From Cyanoderma ruficeps (Eukaryota; Chordata; Aves; Passeriformes; Timaliidae), in assembly GCA_008694505.1 (NCBI GenBank), contig VZDJ01000041.1, positions 3,614,417 through 3,678,416 on the forward strand: a DNA stretch of 64,000 nt, read 5' to 3'. Under the pieces are notes generated by a model, which worked only from the letters and a program-made list of their open reading frames with translations, was not told where the DNA came from and did no database searches. The position numbers were made by a program, and so were the translations under genes. Positions 60,053-64,000 of this stretch are shown in pieces (within the stretch, counting starts at the first letter, position 1; every line of letters begins with the position of its first letter).

Positions 60053-63000
60053 TCATTCCGAATGTGCCCTCTTCCTTCTTTTTACCCCCAGGGTTATATG
60101 CTGAGCGTGATGCCATATGGTAGGAGATAGGTCCGTGGGATCAGCTGTCCTGGCTGTGTCCCCTCCCAGCTCCTTGCACACCCCCACCTCCTCTCTGGCA
60201 GGCTGGTGTGAGAACCAGAAAAGGCCTTGGCTCTGTCTAAGTACTCCAAAGCAATAACTAAAAAACTCCTGAATTATCAACACTGTTTTCGTCACAAATT
60301 GAAACCACAGCCCCTAGCTAGCTACTATGAAGAAAATTAACTCCATCCCAGCCAACATGTGCACACTTCCTCAAAGATGAGTCAAACAGTGTCTGAAGCT
60401 TCTTTCTAACTGCTTTAGCCTCACTCAGTCTATTTCACTGAGCTTTGGACTAACACACTTTACTTGCCATCTTAGCCATTCTCAGCCCGCACACTGGGGC
60501 AATTTGGGCAGCCTTTCTGATAGGTGGTTACATGTTCCATTGCCAGTGCCTCTGGTTACACCTCTGACAATCACATACTAATCCCATATCCAGCCAAAGC
60601 ATACTTATTCTCTTTCATGGATTTTTTTTTTTTACTGTATGTAGTCTTAAGTCATCCTGGCAAAACCTATTGCTTTTTATCTAAAACAAAATATCACACT
60701 AGTTTTTTAACAATGCTACTGCAGAAATGGTAAATCAAGCATATTGTTAATATATATTTATAGGTATAATTTTGTATATTATATTTGTATTCATTATTAA
60801 TATATATTATAATTTTATAAGCATACTCTCTAGCCATGTGTTCTGGACCACATCTAATACCTGCCATTTCTGTTTTATTCCCTCTGTGCTCTTCCCTCCA
60901 GTGGAGGAGAGCAGGGAGTGCATTGGAGCACTCAGCTTTGTCAGGGTGTTTGGTTTGGTTCTGGTGTTAAACATGTTGCTTCGTGCTTGTGTCAGGGACT
61001 GAGAGGGCTCAGCATCACTTCTCAGCCTGGAGCAGCAGCTGAGGAGAGTGTCAGTGCTCCTGCAGGAGGGCATTGGCTCCCTGCCTCCCAGCCAAGTGCC
61101 CCAGAATCCCACAGCCCTCTGTGGAGGACTAAACACAGAGAAATTCTGTAAACTAAATCTATGAATTCACGTGTACAAATGCACAAATTTGCATTATGCA
61201 ATGTAAAAGCAGGATATAAACCTTCAAAGAAACTTTGTATTCAAGAGAAGTAGTTGATACCTCATAGTTTGAAACAGAAGAAGTTTCGCAGGGGTATTTT
61301 TTCTGTAATAGTCAGGAAAGGGATTTTGACAGCAGGGAGGGAAGAAGTTGGCTCTGTCGCTCCACCAGCTCCTCCTGAGAACAAGCAGACAAAGGGAAGG
61401 TGAGTAAAAAATAGATGCCTCCAAAGAAAATGCCCTCTGTTACCATCAAGAAGAGTTAATTTTGGCAAACTGACATCTCTGATTGTTTTTCTGAAAACCA
61501 ACACTTCCAATGTCTGTAAATTAACTTTCAGATTTCCAGTCAAGACGATGACAAATTTTACCCTTGTCACCCATGGGTTGCAAAGACAGATCTTGTGACA
61601 AGAACTAAAATCTGGAACTCATTTTAAAAGCATATTTGACACAACACTAGCCATTGGAATTCATCCAATCTATAATTATAAGACTGGGAAACTTTAAATT
61701 AGGTCAAACTTCAACTCCAAATTAAAATGAAAGCATTCAAGGGCTTAATGCATATGAGCAAGACATGCAGTGTTGCTTTTCACACTGGCTACTTGAAGGC
61801 TAAAATTATATTAGAAGCAAGAGTGTTAAATAAGTGAATTTCTTTTTAATCAAGAGTTGCAGTTTTCTTTGCTCATCACTTTGTGCTAGAGGGCCATGAA
61901 ACTATCTCAGCAAAACTGTCAGTGTTTGCAGTCTCTGCAGCCTGCTCCCCAGTGAAGGTGAGCTACTTATTTAGCTGTAAAAATGTTTCCCTAGTTGGAC
62001 TTTATAAAATTACCTGCAGAAAAAGGTTTGATAAATCTCTCCTGGATGTAGTGGCAAATCTCAAGAAATTTGCCTTTAAAAAATTTATTTGCCAGAGAGA
62101 GTTCAGTTTTAGATGAAATATTTGCTTTTCCACAAGGCTTTCTCCTCCCATTATTTACCAGCAAGTTTGATTGGCAAAAAGAAAAGCTGATGAGCTACCA
62201 CAGGATGTGTAATGAGATGGTGGTTTTGTTTTTCAATGGATACTAGAGCTCTGCTGACTGCCACGTTTTCAATCCTCAGTGTAGACCATCTGGAAATCCT
62301 ACTGGAGGTTGGTGGGATCCCAGTAGGAGCCATATTGGGCCCTTTTTTCTTTTTTTCCAAACTAGAGTGTGGACAGTGTGTGTAGAGAAGTAGTGATACG
62401 TCTTGCACACTGTACTTGGCTGCTGGACACAGCTCTGAAATGAGACATTAAGAACTAAAGTAAACTAGTCAGAAAAAATGGTTTAGTTAATGAAAAAATA
62501 GCTTCTATTTGGATTATGCAAGAATTCTTCATTCTTTGAAGTGAAACAAAGCCTTCCCTAAGTGTAAAGAGCAAGCAGCTTTCATTCTTTTTTTTCTTTT
62601 AAAATTCCATTTTATGACAGTAAGACTAGCAAACTCTCTTCTGTGAACCCACCTCTCAAAGACATTTCATCAAAGTAACAAGGTTACCTACTGGAAATCT
62701 AGCATCAAAGATATAGTGCTGTCATACAGGGCAGGGGCAAAAAGTACAGGGAATGATGCATTGTTTCCAACTACTTAACTGCAGATAGTCAGGAGGAAGT
62801 TGGGTTATTATTTTTACAGTTTGTGGGATTTTTTCATGTGTGTTTGAATGCAGTTACACCAGGAAAGAAAAAAAAAAACACCAAAAACCCCCACCAAAAC
62901 CAACCAAAAAAACCCCCAAAAACCCCAAACCACAGCCTCTTATTCCAAAAAGATCCCCATCATTTCACATCTTCAAATATATCTCTATCTTTTCCCTTCA

Positions 63001-64000
63001 CCCTTTTTTGAGAGCTGAAATAGGCTGCAAATATTACACACTGTGTTTGGGTAGTACAACAGAGAATTGCTTGAATTAACTCATGCAAACTTCTTTTCCA
63101 CACTGTCCAGGGATGCAAAACCTAACTGTAAGTAACAGATGGGCAAAATAATAAATATTTCTTTTTATTTTGACTTCTAATAATTTTCCCTATGTTGTAT
63201 TGAAAGCAACATAGACAAACAGCCCTTTTGTAATATGAGCATGATAATTATAACTTATTCCTTAAAACCATAATAGGCAAAAATAAATTACTTAGCTGAA
63301 AAGAAGCTACTAATTTACTGAAGCTGGGGTAGCAGATAGAAAATTTGCTTAGTAGTTTTGGACTTTGTTGTGTTTATTTTTACATCATGGGCTATGTTTA
63401 GGAATGTGGCTTTAAAAAAAGAATTGAAATAAGCAACAAACAGAAAGCAACCTTTAAAAAAACTGGGAAGAGGTAACTATTTAGTTTGGGCTGGGGCACC
63501 TGTGTAGGTAAAGTCTGCAGCCTCCAGAGCAGTGTTACACCTCCTCCTCCTGCCTTCAGGATTTCTCTTCGTGCTGCCATTGGCTGAAACACTCCACCCC
63601 ACCACCTCTCAGCCCTGTCACTTTGCTCTTCAAGATCTGCATCCCGCTCTGTAGAAGACAGAGCAAACCCACTGATGATGTCTTACCTTATGGCTGGTGT
63701 TTTCCACCATTTTAATTTTCAAGTGCTAGTTTAGTCAAGATGGTGCTCGTAAGTCTTTGATGGCATAAGGTAGGAAATCATCACGCTAAGAGTGTAACTC
63801 CAGCCTAAATTCTTCTTTTAAGACAAAGCATCATTAGCTTCATCAAAAAAGATATTGTTCCTACTTGCACATTAGAAACCCTTTATTTCCCTTTTGCAAG
63901 AATTCCTTACGTTTGTTTCATCAGCCGTCCTACATAAGAGGAAAGAATAAAGCTTTTTCTTTCAGAAGCAGACTGCCCAGACATTCTTCTTACCCTAAAA
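60053..64000. other. Unique non-coding DNA with an A/C-rich patch
   Basis: No gene or named repeat recognised. A strand-asymmetric A/C-rich patch at 62864-62932 produces two overlapping Lys/Pro/Thr-rich frames with no meaning. A good donor-like CATAAG/GTAAGAC on the - strand near 63687 could belong to an upstream exon of the candidate gene, but its acceptor side is weak. The sequence runs to the window end without structure. Confidence 0.45.
62864..62932 (+). repeat. A/C-rich low-complexity patch
   Basis: Alternating runs of A and C (AAAACC, AAAACCCCC and similar) with almost no T and few G over about 65 bases. Irregular, so not a telomere repeat or a clean microsatellite. Confidence 0.75.

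Noticed and set aside
62823..63079. Lys/Pro/Thr-rich overlapping frames
   Set aside because: Produced by the A/C-rich low-complexity patch at 62864-62932.
1..64000. CRISPR array, operon, toxin-antitoxin or other prokaryotic-type system
   Set aside because: No spaced direct-repeat array, ribosome-binding sites or tightly packed genes; base composition and repeats are those of a bird chromosome.

Overview
This looks like AT-rich nuclear DNA of a bird, most likely a passerine, from an intergenic or intronic region poor in genes. The evidence is a tRNA-Ile-headed SINE with a CR1-type tail (TguSINE1-like), several CR1 LINE 3' ends, avian-type ERVL and ERVK LTRs, and an endogenous retrovirus whose primer-binding site matches tRNA-Trp as in the avian leukosis group. 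No complete host gene, tRNA, rRNA, CRISPR array or bacterial-type operon is visible. Nearly all open frames in the window are chance frames of 60-190 codons without recognisable domains. Four isolated N bases (25689, 28206, 38779, 59446) sit in or next to simple or homopolymer-rich sequence and look like assembly ambiguities. Layout: 1-1058 is unique AT-rich DNA. A 3.1 kb endogenous retrovirus occupies 1065-4173. It has two LTRs, a tRNA-Trp-like primer site, a broken gag-like start, an in-frame 42-bp tandem duplication of part of that gag segment, a coiled-coil-like reading region, a six-copy minisatellite and two polypurine/LTR-start motifs. It sits between perfect 6-bp target duplications (CATTAA), and no pol or env is recognisable. 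From 4180 to 22669 the DNA is mostly unique, with simple repeats and one exon-like segment at 10879-10981. The interval 22670-26575 is a transposon graveyard of nested events. An ERVL-type LTR is split by the SINE. A CR1 LINE is split by a 533-bp solo LTR with a perfect 6-bp duplication (CATCCC). Beyond the CR1 tail lies a decayed Ty3/gypsy-type integrase, the most unexpected feature of the window. From 26576 to 59228 the DNA is again largely unique, with two short CR1 tails on the + strand (41170, 56258), one on the - strand (49150), long AT palindromes and microsatellites. A short chain of exon-like segments lies on the - strand at 57898-58981. An 814-bp solo LTR with a perfect 5-bp duplication (CACCA) occupies 59234-60047. 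The rest is unique DNA with low-complexity patches. How it fits together: the elements record layered insertions into a neutrally evolving region. CR1 and the gypsy-like integrase appear oldest, the LTR elements are later, and the SINE lies inside an LTR. No set of genes here forms an operon, defence system or pathway. The claims rest on target-site duplications, element termini and family motifs read by eye; no alignment or database search was run.
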